Part shown: one piece after another, positions 16,955 to 27,075 of the stretch | Position numbering within the stretch: position 1 is the first letter of the stretch | Layout: each line of letters starts with the position of its first letter | Source: Paracoccaceae bacterium | GTDB taxonomy: Bacteria > Pseudomonadota > Alphaproteobacteria > Rhodobacterales > Rhodobacteraceae | NCBI GenBank assembly: GCA_022448245.1 | Contig: JAKVCO010000007.1 | Span: 1 to 64,000 of the forward strand | Reading direction: 5' to 3' | Length of the DNA: 64,000 nt | The notes under the pieces: generated by a model | Databases searched by the model: none | What the model saw: the letters and a program-made list of their open reading frames with translations, nothing else | What the model was told of the DNA's origin: nothing | Translations under genes and position numbers: made by a program

Positions 16955-18082
16955 TCAGCCTCGCACGATGCGGCTCGGCGCGCTTGCCTCTTGGGGAACG
17001 TCTTCCGAGAGTTCTTCAAAGTCAAAAGCGTCGAGCCGACGGGCTCGGCTCCCTGCCTTGGTCGCAGAGATCTTGATTTCTTCGATGTCTTTGGCCGCTG
17101 CGCCGAAATGGCGGTCGAGATTGCCCACGCGCATCCCCAGCCGCTCCACATCTGCATAAAGCGCGGCGAGCTCTTTGCGGATGGCGCCTGCTTGTTCGCG
17201 CATACGGGCATCTTTCAGAATGGCGCGCATGGTGTTGAGCGTGGCCATGCAAGTGGTGGGCGAGACGATCCAAACCCGCGCCGTAAAACCTTCGCGCACA
17301 AGTTCCGGGAAGTTCGCGTGCAGCTCCGCGTAGACGGCCTCAGACGGGAGGAACATCAGCGCCCCATCAGCTGTTTCCCCCTCAAGGATATACTTCTCCG
17401 AGATCGCCTTTATATGCGCGCGCACGTCGCCGCGTAGGCGGCGCGCAGCGTGCTGCACTTCGGTGTCATTCCCGGCGCTTCGCAGGGCCTCATAGCCTTC
17501 AAGCGGGAATTTAGCATCAACAACGATCGGTCCCGGCGGGTTCGGCAAGTGGATCAGACAATCCGCCCGCCGGCCATTCGAGAGCGTGGCCTGCAGGCTG
17601 TAGCTGTCCGGCGGCAGCGCCTTGCCCACAATCTCGTTCAGCTGAATTTCTCCAAACGCGCCGCGCGTCTGTTTGTTGGAGAGGATGTCTTGCAAACCCA
17701 GCACATCGCCTGAAAGCTTGGTGATGTTGTCCTGCGCCTTGTCGATCACCTGCAGCCGCTGCTGGAGCGCGCCGAGCGAGGCCGCCGTGGCCTTGGCGGA
17801 GGTCGTGAGGTTCTCGTTCATGCTGGTGGTCACATGCGCCAAACGCGTCTCCATCAGCTGGATCATCTGCGCCTGTTGCGCGGCCTGTGCTTCACTGACG
17901 TGGGTCAGCCCCCCGGCCAGTTGCTGCTGCCCCTGCCCCAAGGACTCAACCCGCTGAGAAAGCGCCGTAAGTGGGCGCGCCACCCGCCCCACGGCGCGCA
18001 GCACCAGCAAAAGGATCAAAACGACAACACCTGCCGCAATCGCCGCCTGCAGACGCGGGTCATTGAGATCGAGCGGGATCAT
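16955..18082 (-). CDS. rmuC: DNA recombination protein RmuC homologue
   Basis: A 375-residue RmuC family protein. A membrane helix at about residues 13-30 is followed by a long coiled coil (about 35-130, rich in Q, L and E). The conserved nuclease-like core contains [27 protein letters not shown] and [16 protein letters not shown]. RmuC limits certain DNA rearrangements in Escherichia coli; its chemistry is still poorly known. Its ATG overlaps the mutL stop (ATGA), so it is the last gene of the purH-lspA-M16-mutL run and pairs logically with a repair gene. Confidence 0.92.
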   Translation of the reverse strand: MIPLDLNDPRLQAAIAAGVVVLILLLVLRAVGRVARPLTALSQRVESLGQGQQQLAGGLTHVSEAQAAQQAQMIQLMETRLAHVTTSMNENLTTSAKATAASLGALQQRLQVIDKAQDNITKLSGDVLGLQDILSNKQTRGAFGEIQLNEIVGKALPPDSYSLQATLSNGRRADCLIHLPNPPGPIVVDAKFPLEGYEALRSAGNDTEVQHAARRLRGDVRAHIKAISEKYILEGETADGALMFLPSEAVYAELHANFPELVREGFTARVWIVSPTTCMATLNTMRAILKDARMREQAGAIRKELAALYADVERLGMRVGNLDRHFGAAAKDIEEIKISATKAGSRARRLDAFDFEELSEDVPQEASAPSRIVRG

Positions 18083-19890
18083 GAGCGCCCGAAGAGTCGC
18101 TCAATATCGGCGAGCTTGAGCTCCACATAGGTGGGGCGGCCGTGGTTGCACTGACCAGAATGAGGCGTGGCCTCCATCTGGCGCAGAAGGGCGTTCATCT
18201 CATCCGCCTGCATCCGGCGCCCTGTGCGGACGGATCCGTGGCAGGCCACGCGAGACAGAACAGCCTCGATCCGATCTTTCACGCGGCTGCTCGTGCCGCT
18301 TTCTGAAAGCTCATCGATCACATCAAGGAGGAGCGCCCGCGAATCGCATTGCCCAAGGATCGCAGGCACCTCACGGATCGCGACCGAGCCCGGCCCAAAA
18401 GCTTCGATCACCAGCCCCATCTCAGCGAGGTCATCGGCCTGCTTCAGAACCAGGGCCGCGTCCGTTGGCGACAGCTCCACTACTTCGGGGATCAGAAGCG
18501 CCTGCGCCGCGACGCCGTTCTCAGCCATCTGCCCCTTGAGTTTCTCATAGACCAGACGCTCATGGGCCGCGTGCGCATCAACGAGGATCATGCCGTCCTT
18601 CGTTTGTGCCACGATGTAGTTCTCATGCAGATGCGCGCGGGCCGCGCCGAGCGGATATTCGGGCTGCTCAGGCGCCTCAACAGGTGCGGCGGGTTCCACA
18701 CGCGCCGTGGGAGCTTCTTCAAAGCCCGTGGGTGCGGGCGTAAGCACATGGGTCTGCGGCCTCGGGCGGCTGGCGAAGTCCATTTGGTAGACAACAGCCG
18801 GCGCTGGCTCGGGGCGCATGGCGCCCAGCGTCTCGGTCGCGATGGTGGTTGACGCACGATGCCCCGCCTCGCCCAGCGCATGGCGCAGGCCGGCCACGAT
18901 GAGCCCCCGCACAACGCCGGGCTCGCGGAAGCGGACTTCGCTTTTGGCGGGGTGCACGTTCACATCCACCTGCGTAGGATCGCATTCGATAAAGAGCGCT
19001 ACGGCCGGGTGGCGATCACGGCTCAGAAAGTCGGAATAGGCGCCGCGCAGGGCCCCAAGCAGCAGCTTATCACGCACCGGGCGCCCATTGACGAAGAAGA
19101 ACTGCGAGACAGCCGCACCCCGCGAATAGGTTGGCAGCGCGGCATAGCCCGTCATGGCGATGCCGTCGCGTTCGGTGTCGACGGCGATGGCATTCTCTAC
19201 AAAGTCTCGACCCAGAATCTGGCTGAGACGACCGGCCAGCGCATCGAATAAGTCGCCCGAGCAGGGATCGGCACGGAAAACCTCGCGACCTGTGCCGAGA
19301 TCGCGCAAACTAAACCCTACAAGCGGTTCCGCCATGGCCAGCCGTTTGACGACATCCGCGATGGCCTGCGCCTCTGCTCGGTCAGAACGCATGAACTTCA
19401 GCCGCGCAGGTGTCGCGAAGAAGAGATCGCGTAGCTCGACCACCGTGCCTTGCGACAGGGCGGCGGGCTTCACGGGAGACATCTCCCCACCCGTCACAAC
19501 GATCATCGCAGCCTCATCGCCCGCGCGGGACGTCACGGTGAGCCGTCCGACAGCGCCGAGCGACGGCAGTGCTTCGCCGCGAAAGCCGAATGTGTGGATG
19601 TTCAAAAGGTCCGAGCCGTCGATCTTAGAGGTCGCGTGGCGCGACATGGCCAGCGGCAGATCATCTGGCGCGATCCCGCAGCCATCGTCAGTGACCCGGA
19701 TCAGGCTTTTGCCGCCGTCCGAAATAGCAACCTCGATCCGCGTCGCACCGGCATCAATCGCGTTCTCGACAAGCTCTTTAACCGCCGAGGCAGGACGCTC
19801 CACCACCTCGCCCGCCGCGATCCGGTTGATCGCCGCATCGTCGAGCTGTCGGATGACAGGTGCGGATATGTTGGGGTTGAGCTCGGCCAT
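18079..19890 (-). CDS. mutL: DNA mismatch repair protein MutL
   Basis: A 603-residue MutL. The N-terminal GHKL ATPase shows all motifs: [18 protein letters not shown], and [12 protein letters not shown], with a later FVNGRPV block. A proline-rich linker (about 350-410) precedes the C-terminal dimerisation domain. The C-terminal [16 protein letters not shown] and QCNHGRPT segments match MutL proteins of organisms that lack MutH and use an endonucleolytic MutL. It works with MutS to couple mismatch recognition to strand removal. It is 44 bases downstream of the inactive M16 gene and overlaps rmuC. Confidence 0.97.
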   Translation of the reverse strand: MAELNPNISAPVIRQLDDAAINRIAAGEVVERPASAVKELVENAIDAGATRIEVAISDGGKSLIRVTDDGCGIAPDDLPLAMSRHATSKIDGSDLLNIHTFGFRGEALPSLGAVGRLTVTSRAGDEAAMIVVTGGEMSPVKPAALSQGTVVELRDLFFATPARLKFMRSDRAEAQAIADVVKRLAMAEPLVGFSLRDLGTGREVFRADPCSGDLFDALAGRLSQILGRDFVENAIAVDTERDGIAMTGYAALPTYSRGAAVSQFFFVNGRPVRDKLLLGALRGAYSDFLSRDRHPAVALFIECDPTQVDVNVHPAKSEVRFREPGVVRGLIVAGLRHALGEAGHRASTTIATETLGAMRPEPAPAVVYQMDFASRPRPQTHVLTPAPTGFEEAPTARVEPAAPVEAPEQPEYPLGAARAHLHENYIVAQTKDGMILVDAHAAHERLVYEKLKGQMAENGVAAQALLIPEVVELSPTDAALVLKQADDLAEMGLVIEAFGPGSVAIREVPAILGQCDSRALLLDVIDELSESGTSSRVKDRIEAVLSRVACHGSVRTGRRMQADEMNALLRQMEATPHSGQCNHGRPTYVELKLADIERLFGRS

Positions 19891-19934
19891 GACCCTATAG
19901 GTAGCATGGCCGAGCCAGATTCGGAAAGCGCCAG

Positions 19935-21239
19935 TTAGTTGGTGGAGGTCAGGCCCTCAGGCTCTCCCACCACCACGAAGTGCAGGTCATCGGCGTCGAG
20001 AAGCTCCGCCGCGACGCGGTTGATTTCCTCGAGCGTGACCGCGTTGATGTTGGCATTTCGCGTGTTGATGTAGTCGAGCCCAAGGTCCGATTGCTGCATC
20101 CCCGCAAGGATGTTGGCGATCGTCCCATTGCCGTCGAAACGCAGCGGATAGGCCCCCGTGAGGTACTTTTGCGTGCGCTCCAGCTCCTCTGCTGTAACGC
20201 CGCTCTCAGCGATCTTTGCCCATTCAGCGCGGGTCACCTCAATGGCTTCAGCAATCGTCTCGTTCGAAGACCGCACGCGACCAAGTACCATCGTCGACAG
20301 ATCCTTCGGTACGAGGAAAGATGCGATGGAGTAGGTCAGACCACGCTCCTCACGGACCTCAAAGCCTAGGCGGCTTTCGACGCCTCCGCCCCCGAGAATC
20401 TCCATCAAGATGAAGGCGGCGAAGTAGTCGGGATCGTCCCGCTCCATGCCCTCGTGCCCGAAGAGAGCCGTGCTCTGCGGCCCCTCAAAGTTCACGACCG
20501 TGATGCCACCTTCGAGGCCAAAATCGATCTTGGGCGGAACCTCCGGGCCGGATTGCTCAAGCTCGCCCAGAAGCTCATCAAGCAGGATGCCAAGCTCTTC
20601 GGCAGTGATATCGCCAACGGCCCCAACAAAGAGCTGGTCTTTTGCTAGAGCAGCGCGGCGCGCAGCTTCCAAATCATCAGCGGTGATGGTGGCGATGCTC
20701 TCAAGAGTGCCTTCCAGGGACGTGCCGTAGGGGTGATCTCCAAAGGCCAGATCAAAGAACTTGGTCGAGCTGATCTCGTCAGGATCCTTAAGGTCGGACC
20801 GGATGCCGGATTCCACCTGCCCGCGGACCCGGTCGATAGCGTCCTGATCAAAACGCGGGTTCAGCAAAGCCTCGCGCAGCAGAGCCACGCTTTCGTCCCG
20901 GTTCTCGGTCAGAAACTGCGCGCCCACAGTGATCGTGTCGTCATAGGCCCCAAACTCGTAGCGGGCGGCGATGCTCTCACGCGCTTCCGCGAAAGCACGG
21001 GCGTCCATGTCGCCAGCCCCTTCTTCAAGGAGACCCATCATGAGGTTCGTCACCCCGCGCTTGCCGTCGGGGTCGAGTGATGCGCCGCCCTCAAAGCGAA
21101 GCTCGAGCGCCGTAAAGGGGATCGAGGGTTCCTCGACGAGCCAGGCTGTGATGCCGCCGGGGCTCGTGATTTCCTGGATGTCGATGGCCGCCGCGGGTGA
21201 GGCGAAGGCGACGACAAAAGCGGTAGCGCGCCAGATCAT
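19935..21239 (-). CDS. M16 family protein lacking the zinc motif (inactive partner)
   Basis: A 434-residue protein with a signal peptide (cut near AAAI at about residue 19) and the two-lobed insulinase/processing-peptidase fold. At the position of the HxxEH zinc motif it reads [12 protein letters not shown], so the catalytic histidines are missing. Pairs of an active and an inactive M16 subunit are usual in this family and form a heterodimer. Its ATG overlaps the stop of the catalytic M16 gene, which supports a joint periplasmic complex. The [14 protein letters not shown] block late in the protein is typical of the family. Confidence 0.92.
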   Translation of the reverse strand: MIWRATAFVVAFASPAAAIDIQEITSPGGITAWLVEEPSIPFTALELRFEGGASLDPDGKRGVTNLMMGLLEEGAGDMDARAFAEARESIAARYEFGAYDDTITVGAQFLTENRDESVALLREALLNPRFDQDAIDRVRGQVESGIRSDLKDPDEISSTKFFDLAFGDHPYGTSLEGTLESIATITADDLEAARRAALAKDQLFVGAVGDITAEELGILLDELLGELEQSGPEVPPKIDFGLEGGITVVNFEGPQSTALFGHEGMERDDPDYFAAFILMEILGGGGVESRLGFEVREERGLTYSIASFLVPKDLSTMVLGRVRSSNETIAEAIEVTRAEWAKIAESGVTAEELERTQKYLTGAYPLRFDGNGTIANILAGMQQSDLGLDYINTRNANINAVTLEEINRVAAELLDADDLHFVVVGEPEGLTSTN

Positions 21240-22573
21240 TGGGAAACCTCCTCTAGGGGGCGATCGAGCCAGCCTGTGACGGCGTTTGAGCGATCAAAGA
21301 CGCGTTCAGCGGCAGCGACGATTTCTTCTCCGGTGATGGATTGGATGATCTCCGGCCACTCGGCCACGTCCTCAACGGTGAGGCCCTGCGTGAGGGCAGT
21401 GCCGTAGCGCCGCGCGATCGCGCCCACGTCATCAAGAGCGTAGATGTAGGAGGCGCGCCACTGGGCTTTGATCCGCTCCAACTGAGCCTCGTCGACACCT
21501 TCCTCGAGGAACTTCGCGATCTCTGCGTCCATCAGATCCTCTATCTCCTGCAAGCCCACGCCGGGGACCGGCACAGCCAGAAGGGAGAACGTCGACGGAT
21601 CGAGCGATTTCGAGGTGTAGTATGCAGTCGTGTAGACGGCCTTCTGCTGTTCGAACTCAAGCGCTTCACCAAGGACAGAGGTCGCGCCGGAGCCGCCCAG
21701 GATGTTGGCCAAGAGCTGCAGCGCGGCCGCCTCGCGCTGGTCACCCGCGTTGCGTTCAGGTGCGAGGTAGCTGCGCACGATGTAGGGTTGAGCCACGCGC
21801 GCATCGCGGTAGATCATGCGACGCTCGGACAGCTGCGGCGGCTCGGCCGGGCGGGCGCGTTCGACCACATTGGGGTTCGGCGCGATGCCGCCGTAGTGGA
21901 TCTGGGCGAGGCGCTCGACCTCGGCTGGGTCCACATCACCTGCGACAACGAGGATCGCGTTGTTGGGGCCGTAATGCTGTTCGTAGAAGGCTTCGGCATC
22001 TGCAAGGCCAAGCTCCTCGATCTCATGGCGCCAGCCGATGATCGGCACGCCATAGCGGTGGTTGAGAAACTGCGCCGCGCGCATCTGTTCGTTGAACACA
22101 CCGCCTGGGGAACTGTCGGTGCGCTGGTTGCGCTCTTCGATGACGACGGACCGCTCGGAGGCGATGTCATCCTCGTCGAGGTTCAGGTTCACCATGCGGT
22201 CGGCTTCCATCTGCATCATCAGCTCGAGCCGATCTGCGGCGACACGCTGGAAGTAGCCGGTGTAGTCAAGGCTGGTGAAGGCGTTATCGGTGCCGCCGTT
22301 CTCGGTCACGGTGCGCGAGAACTCCCCATCTTCGAGAGTGTCCGTGGCCTTAAACATCAGGTGCTCAAGGTAATGCGCGATACCTGACTTGCCCTCTGGT
22401 TCGTCGGCAGAGCCCACCTTGTACCAGACCATGTGCACAACGACGGGCGCGCGGTTGTCTTCGATGACAATCGCCTCCATTCCATTGTCGAGGCTGAAGG
22501 TCGTGATGTTCTCGGCGGCATGGGCCGTTGCGGCGGAAACGATTAGGCCGAGGCCTAGAATGTATCGGATCAT
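21236..22573 (-). CDS. M16 family zinc protease (catalytic subunit)
   Basis: A 445-residue secreted peptidase with a signal peptide ending in AHA (about residue 20). The inverted zinc motif HxxEH is intact as HYLEHLMF at about residue 66, and the distal glutamate is expected in the SERSVVIEERNQR segment. The protein has the normal two-domain length for subfamily M16B. It is co-transcribed and overlaps with the inactive partner downstream. It probably degrades peptides in the periplasm. The gene lies 74 bases after the DUF3035 lipoprotein gene. Confidence 0.94.
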   Translation of the reverse strand: MIRYILGLGLIVSAATAHAAENITTFSLDNGMEAIVIEDNRAPVVVHMVWYKVGSADEPEGKSGIAHYLEHLMFKATDTLEDGEFSRTVTENGGTDNAFTSLDYTGYFQRVAADRLELMMQMEADRMVNLNLDEDDIASERSVVIEERNQRTDSSPGGVFNEQMRAAQFLNHRYGVPIIGWRHEIEELGLADAEAFYEQHYGPNNAILVVAGDVDPAEVERLAQIHYGGIAPNPNVVERARPAEPPQLSERRMIYRDARVAQPYIVRSYLAPERNAGDQREAAALQLLANILGGSGATSVLGEALEFEQQKAVYTTAYYTSKSLDPSTFSLLAVPVPGVGLQEIEDLMDAEIAKFLEEGVDEAQLERIKAQWRASYIYALDDVGAIARRYGTALTQGLTVEDVAEWPEIIQSITGEEIVAAAERVFDRSNAVTGWLDRPLEEVSQ

Positions 22574-22647
22574 GGATGTCCTCCTCCTGCCAAAGCTACG
22601 TGGCGCGCGCGGGAGTTCAAGGACACTGACAGCGAAGTGAGGTGTCG

Positions 22648-23121
22648 CTAGCGCTCCGGCGGGGCCGTTGGCACGCTGATACCTGCCGCGCGGAAGCGTT
22701 CGAGCTCCGCATAGGCGTCAAGCGCCTGAGAGCGGTAGGTGCTGAAATATTTATTCTCCCGCTGGCCACCAAAGATGCCACGACGAGAGATGCGCGCGCG
22801 GAAACGTTCGTCTTCGGCAAAAAGCACCGAGCGGATCGCAGGGTCCACGCCAAAGCGGGATGCATAGGTCACGATGCCTGTGTCGGATGCGGGAATGCCG
22901 CCCGCCTGCGTGCGGCCGCCAAGCGCCGCGACGGCGTCGGCATTCGGCCTCAGATCGGCAAGATTGCTGCCGCCCGGGACTGGCTCGGGGAGGTCACTGT
23001 AGGACACAGGCTGTTCGAGCGGCGATTGCGGCACCACCGAGAATTCGTCGGGCCCCTCAGAGAACCCGCCAGAGCAGGCCCCAAGCCCAACCATCGCAAA
23101 ACAAAAGAGCATCAAGCGCAT
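22648..23121 (-). CDS. DUF3035 family lipoprotein
   Basis: A 157-residue lipoprotein with a short signal peptide and lipobox (LGAC, cysteine at about residue 16). The mature part opens with acidic, serine/proline-rich sequence and carries DFSVVPQSPLE-like (DEFSVVPQSPLEQP) and LPEPVPGGSNLADL blocks typical of DUF3035. That family is restricted mainly to Rhodobacterales and close relatives. The internal ATG at 23121 was chosen over the one at 23145 because AAGAGG precedes it and the signal peptide begins there. It lies between lspA and the M16 pair, and lspA would process it. Confidence 0.88.
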   Translation of the reverse strand: MRLMLFCFAMVGLGACSGGFSEGPDEFSVVPQSPLEQPVSYSDLPEPVPGGSNLADLRPNADAVAALGGRTQAGGIPASDTGIVTYASRFGVDPAIRSVLFAEDERFRARISRRGIFGGQRENKYFSTYRSQALDAYAELERFRAAGISVPTAPPER

Positions 23122-23165
23122 TTCACCACCTCTTGAGCGTGTCATATCGCGGATTTAGCACGGCG

Positions 23166-23636
23166 TCACGCCTTTGCCTTGCCAGAGTCTTCGGCAAAGA
23201 AGACGAGGCCGATCGCACCAATGAAAACCGCGATATCAGCCACGTTGAAAGCGTAAGGGTTGGTGAAGCCGCAGCAGGACATGTTCAGAAAGTCCGCCAC
23301 ACCGCCGTAGATGACGCGGTCGATGACGTTGCCCATGGCGCCACCCACAAGAAAACCCGCACAGATCATCGCGCGCCGGGGCTGGCCCTTGCGCATCCAC
23401 CAGATCACAGCGGCACAGATCGCAAAGGCAACTGCAATCAGGATCCAGCGGGTTTGATCATCGCCGGAGAAGAGGCCGAAATTGATGCCGTAGTTCCAAG
23501 TCATGCGCAGCACGAGGAAGGGTGGAAACACATCCATGTGCAACACGCGCGCGAGGTCGAGCACGTGCACCACATAGTACTTCGACACCTGATCTAGGAC
23601 GAAGACGATCGGAGCTGTGATCCAAAGCGCGCGCAT
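23166..23636 (-). CDS. lspA: Lipoprotein signal peptidase
   Basis: A 156-residue signal peptidase II, an inner-membrane aspartic protease that removes signal peptides from prolipoproteins. Four membrane segments are visible. The two catalytic aspartates lie in the conserved motifs GNVIDRVIYGGVADF and FNVADIAVFIG. The ASK position reads NYGINFGLFS, with asparagine where many family members have alanine. The ATG shares a base with the stop of purH (TGATG), so translation is coupled. Several lipoprotein genes with clear lipoboxes lie in this window and are natural substrates. Confidence 0.96.
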   Translation of the reverse strand: MRALWITAPIVFVLDQVSKYYVVHVLDLARVLHMDVFPPFLVLRMTWNYGINFGLFSGDDQTRWILIAVAFAICAAVIWWMRKGQPRRAMICAGFLVGGAMGNVIDRVIYGGVADFLNMSCCGFTNPYAFNVADIAVFIGAIGLVFFAEDSGKAKA

Positions 23637-25222
23637 CAGTGACGGAAGTGCCGCTGGCCCGTGAACACCATCGCGAGCCCTGCCTCGTCAGCGGCGGCGA
23701 TCACGTCCGCATCGCGCATGGAACCACCCGGCTGGATCACCGCCGTGGCACCTGCCTCGGCCACCGTCAGAAGACCGTCTGCGAACGGGAAGAACGCGTC
23801 AGAGGCCGCGACGGAGTTCCGCGTTAGCGGCGCAGAGAGGCCGAGCTCTTCCGCCATATCTTCGGCTTTGCGGGCCGCGATGCGGGTTGAGTCCACGCGG
23901 CTCATCTGACCGGCGCCGACGCCCACGGTCGCGTGGTTGTTGGCATAGACAATCGCGTTCGACTTCACGTGCTTGGCCACGGTCCAGGCGAACATGAGAT
24001 CGCGCATCTCGTCCTCGGTCGGGGCGCGCTTGGTGACGACTTTCAGATCGCCCTCGGCCACGTGACCCACATCTTTGTCCTGCAAGAGGAAGCCACCGGC
24101 CACCTGCTTAATGTAGGCAGATGCCGTGCGCGTATCGGCAAGCCCGTCCGTCGTCAGCAGCCGCAGGTTCTTCTTATTGGCAAAGAAAGCGCGGGCCTCG
24201 TCATCGGCGCCCGGTGCAATGACAACCTCGGTGAAGATCTTGGTGATCTCCATGGCTGTAGCGCCGTCGAGCGGCTGGTTCAGGGCGATGATTCCACCGA
24301 AGGCGGAGGTCTGATCGCACTGGAAGGCACGGCTGTATGCCTCTTTTAACGTCGCCCCCCGCGCTACACCACACGGGTTGGCGTGTTTGATGATCGCGCA
24401 GGCCGGGCCTGCTGCGGGATCGTACTCGCTCACAAGCTCAAAGGCTGCATCTGTGTCATTGATGTTGTTGTAGCTGAGCGCTTTGCCCTGATGCTGAACG
24501 GCTGTGGCCACGCCCGTGCTGCCGGAGCCCATGACATAGAACGCCGCATTCTGGTGTGGGTTCTCGCCGTAGCGCATCTCCTGGTTCAGCTCGCCTGCGA
24601 CGGCGAAGCGGCGCGCGCGTTTACCGAGGGCGCCTGCCATCCAGCCTGAGACCGCCGCGTCATAGGCCGCCGTGCGCGCATAGGCATTGAGTGACAGCTC
24701 CTGGCGGAAAGCGTAGGTCGTCCCACCATCATTCTCTTCGAGTTGTGCGAGCAGCCCCTCATAGTCGGCCACATCCGTGACCACGCAAACGAAAGCGTGG
24801 TTCTTGGCCGCCGACCGCAGCATCGCAGGCCCGCCGATGTCGATGTTCTCGATCACCTCGTCATAGCCCGCGCCTTTGGCGACGGTGGCCTCGAACGGGT
24901 AGAGGTTCACGACCACCAGATCGATGCCGCCGATGCCGTGTTCTTCCATGGCTGCGGCGTGGTCGGGCTTGTCGCGCACTGACAAGAGGCCGCCATGCAC
25001 CACCGGGTGCAGCGTCTTCACGCGGCCATCCATCATCTCGGGGAAGGCGGTCAGGTCGCTCACGTCCTTGACCTCAAGCCCCGCCTCACGCAGCGACTTC
25101 GCCGTGCCACCGGTGCTCACCAGCTCTACCCCGCGCGCGGCGAGCGCCTGCCCGAGTTCCACAATCCCCGACTTGTCGGAAACGGAAAGGAGCGCACGGC
25201 GGAGCGGCACGAGATCTGGCAT
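23636..25222 (-). CDS. purH: Bifunctional AICAR transformylase/IMP cyclohydrolase
   Basis: A 528-residue PurH, which carries out the last two steps of IMP synthesis. The N-terminal IMP cyclohydrolase domain (about 1-200) begins [12 protein letters not shown] and contains VSTGGTAK and DGRVKTLHP. The transformylase domain carries the active-site motif KHANPCGVA and a late [13 protein letters not shown] segment. Length is standard for the family. It follows the heparinase-like gene by 12 bases and overlaps lspA at its end. Both activities appear intact. Confidence 0.98.
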   Translation of the reverse strand: MPDLVPLRRALLSVSDKSGIVELGQALAARGVELVSTGGTAKSLREAGLEVKDVSDLTAFPEMMDGRVKTLHPVVHGGLLSVRDKPDHAAAMEEHGIGGIDLVVVNLYPFEATVAKGAGYDEVIENIDIGGPAMLRSAAKNHAFVCVVTDVADYEGLLAQLEENDGGTTYAFRQELSLNAYARTAAYDAAVSGWMAGALGKRARRFAVAGELNQEMRYGENPHQNAAFYVMGSGSTGVATAVQHQGKALSYNNINDTDAAFELVSEYDPAAGPACAIIKHANPCGVARGATLKEAYSRAFQCDQTSAFGGIIALNQPLDGATAMEITKIFTEVVIAPGADDEARAFFANKKNLRLLTTDGLADTRTASAYIKQVAGGFLLQDKDVGHVAEGDLKVVTKRAPTEDEMRDLMFAWTVAKHVKSNAIVYANNHATVGVGAGQMSRVDSTRIAARKAEDMAEELGLSAPLTRNSVAASDAFFPFADGLLTVAEAGATAVIQPGGSMRDADVIAAADEAGLAMVFTGQRHFRH

Positions 25223-25234
25223 AGGGAGGGTCCT

Positions 25235-26974
25235 TTAATCTGTGTTCAGCGGGTCATCCCGCTGAATGTCGCGGACAGATAGCGGAGTTTCCTGCGCTTT
25301 GGCCAGAGACCACCTGACACGGGTCGTATCCGTAGTCGCACGGCCAAAAAGAACGATCTGTTCGGCACCGCGTGGCTTCAGGCGACCACGCTCCAAATAG
25401 ACCGAAGGTTCAATGGCTAAGCGGGCATGACCATCGTGCCGGAAGACCCAGATCTCCCCACTTTTGAGCGCGATGGAAACAGCAGCACCGGCCATATCGA
25501 CCGACGCGTCAGCCTCTGGATGCAGGTGAAAGCGAATCGCGAAGGGCAGACCCTCGTGACCCATCGTGGCGCTCAGCCGCCCGCGGTCATTGTCATTGAG
25601 CGCGACAAGAAGGTCTTCACCGGCCAGTCCGCGGCCATCGAGATGAAGCTCCAAGGTCCGAACGTGGACGAGGCCATGGGTCGTGCGATAGCCGTCGTGG
25701 CTGGCCTGTTGGCGCAGCGCCGTGTCGGTGTGGCGACGCTCCGTCAGCACTTCGCAGGGCGTATCTGTCAGGAGCTCACGCGCGCGTCCGGACATCAGCC
25801 TACGCTCGCCCAATCGCGAGGAAGAGTAGCCTTCAAGCGAAAGCGTAGAATGCGAGGGGGTTGCGCGACCCGCCCGGCGCCATTCCTCACCGAAGGCAGC
25901 ACCCGACCCACAGGAAACGATCAGCGGGCGACGGCCCGAGGTCAGCTCGAACGCCAGCGTAGAGGCGTGGGCATTGTAGCTCGGCACGCCTTGGGGCGGC
26001 GGAGCTGCATCCATGATGACGGAGGTTCGGCCCGCAACCTGACGCGTGAAGCCCATGGATATGTCGAGGCCGCCGTCAGATTTCACGCCAGAAGTGGCCA
26101 GGGCCTCATCCAGCCGCCCTTCGAGCCCGCGTCCGCCACCATGGAACCGCGCGAGGCCCCCATCTGAATGCCTGAGGGCGCGCAACACTGGTGCCGCCCG
26201 TGCGATTGCCGCCTCGTGCGCGGGCGCAGGCGTCCGGCCCGCCTCGCGCAGGGCAAGGGCCGCCCAGTTCAGCAGAGTAAAGACTTCGAGGAGCTCCTCG
26301 GGATTACGGCTCGCCAAGCCGCCATCAGAGTCGAGATGCTGTTCACAGGACTTGCCCAGCGCCGCGATCGCGGTGGGCACATATTGCTCCATCCCTGTCA
26401 GCGAGAGGCCTGCGTAGATGAGCCCAGTTAGCGCTTCGATCCGCGGCAAGCCCGGCGTCGTCGATGACCATCGGCGGGACAGGAAGCGCGTCTGACGGCC
26501 CAGTGCCTGGAAAAACCCGTTGCCGAACTCGCTTTTGCCGGACATCAGGAAAATGGCGTGGTTGATCCAGCGGATCAGACGCCGTCCCGTGAGATCAGGC
26601 GCCCAACCGGGGCCCTTGCCGGTGCCATAAAGCTCGATCCATTCCTCGATCCAGCCTTGTGCGAGAGCCCGCGCCGAAGCATCGCCAACGGCGGCCAGAT
26701 CATCGAGCCAGAGAAATCCGTGGATCTCCTCAGCGAAGGCATTGGAGGGCGGCTCAATCGTCCAGAGGGATTGGCCGGGGCTCGCCTCAACGAGATAGCC
26801 CGCAAAAAGGTAGTTCCCCGTCGTCAGCTGCCGCCCCTTGGCGAAATGCCCGATGGAACGCGGCTCAGGCTGTGAAACGAAGGCCGTGGCAGGCCGACCG
26901 AGCCCGGCGAGGCGGGCATGCAGCTTGGTCACCCATTGGGTGCGCGGGGCCGGCATATCTGGGCGGATCGACAA
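25235..26974 (-). CDS. Heparinase II/III family protein
   Basis: A 579-residue protein with an N-terminal alpha-helical toroid domain and a C-terminal heparinase II/III-like beta-sandwich domain (from about residue 320: VPSYNAHASTLAFELTSGRRPLIVSCG). No signal peptide is evident, which is odd for a polysaccharide lyase and fits the intracellular or inner-face homologues conserved beside purH in Rhodobacterales. Start is a TTG at 26974 preceded by AAGG; an ATG at 26956 is an alternative. It lies 12 bases before purH. Its substrate is unknown; the domain match is to the family, not to a tested lyase. Confidence 0.88.
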   Translation of the reverse strand: MSIRPDMPAPRTQWVTKLHARLAGLGRPATAFVSQPEPRSIGHFAKGRQLTTGNYLFAGYLVEASPGQSLWTIEPPSNAFAEEIHGFLWLDDLAAVGDASARALAQGWIEEWIELYGTGKGPGWAPDLTGRRLIRWINHAIFLMSGKSEFGNGFFQALGRQTRFLSRRWSSTTPGLPRIEALTGLIYAGLSLTGMEQYVPTAIAALGKSCEQHLDSDGGLASRNPEELLEVFTLLNWAALALREAGRTPAPAHEAAIARAAPVLRALRHSDGGLARFHGGGRGLEGRLDEALATSGVKSDGGLDISMGFTRQVAGRTSVIMDAAPPPQGVPSYNAHASTLAFELTSGRRPLIVSCGSGAAFGEEWRRAGRATPSHSTLSLEGYSSSRLGERRLMSGRARELLTDTPCEVLTERRHTDTALRQQASHDGYRTTHGLVHVRTLELHLDGRGLAGEDLLVALNDNDRGRLSATMGHEGLPFAIRFHLHPEADASVDMAGAAVSIALKSGEIWVFRHDGHARLAIEPSVYLERGRLKPRGAEQIVLFGRATTDTTRVRWSLAKAQETPLSVRDIQRDDPLNTD

Positions 26975-27075
26975 GGATGTGTGCCTTGGGGTTACTGCTT
27001 GGCTTTTGAGCTCTTAGAACCCGATTACCGCAGCGCCTCGGCTTAGTCACGCGCCTTGACGGCGAAGCGCGAAAA

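Noticed and set aside
21341-22387. 348-codon open reading antisense to the catalytic M16 gene
   Set aside because: It matches the mirror of the M16 frame and has no start context or family match.
26975-27075. tRNA or small RNA in the heparinase-rsmB gap
   Set aside because: No cloverleaf or T-arm signature could be found.
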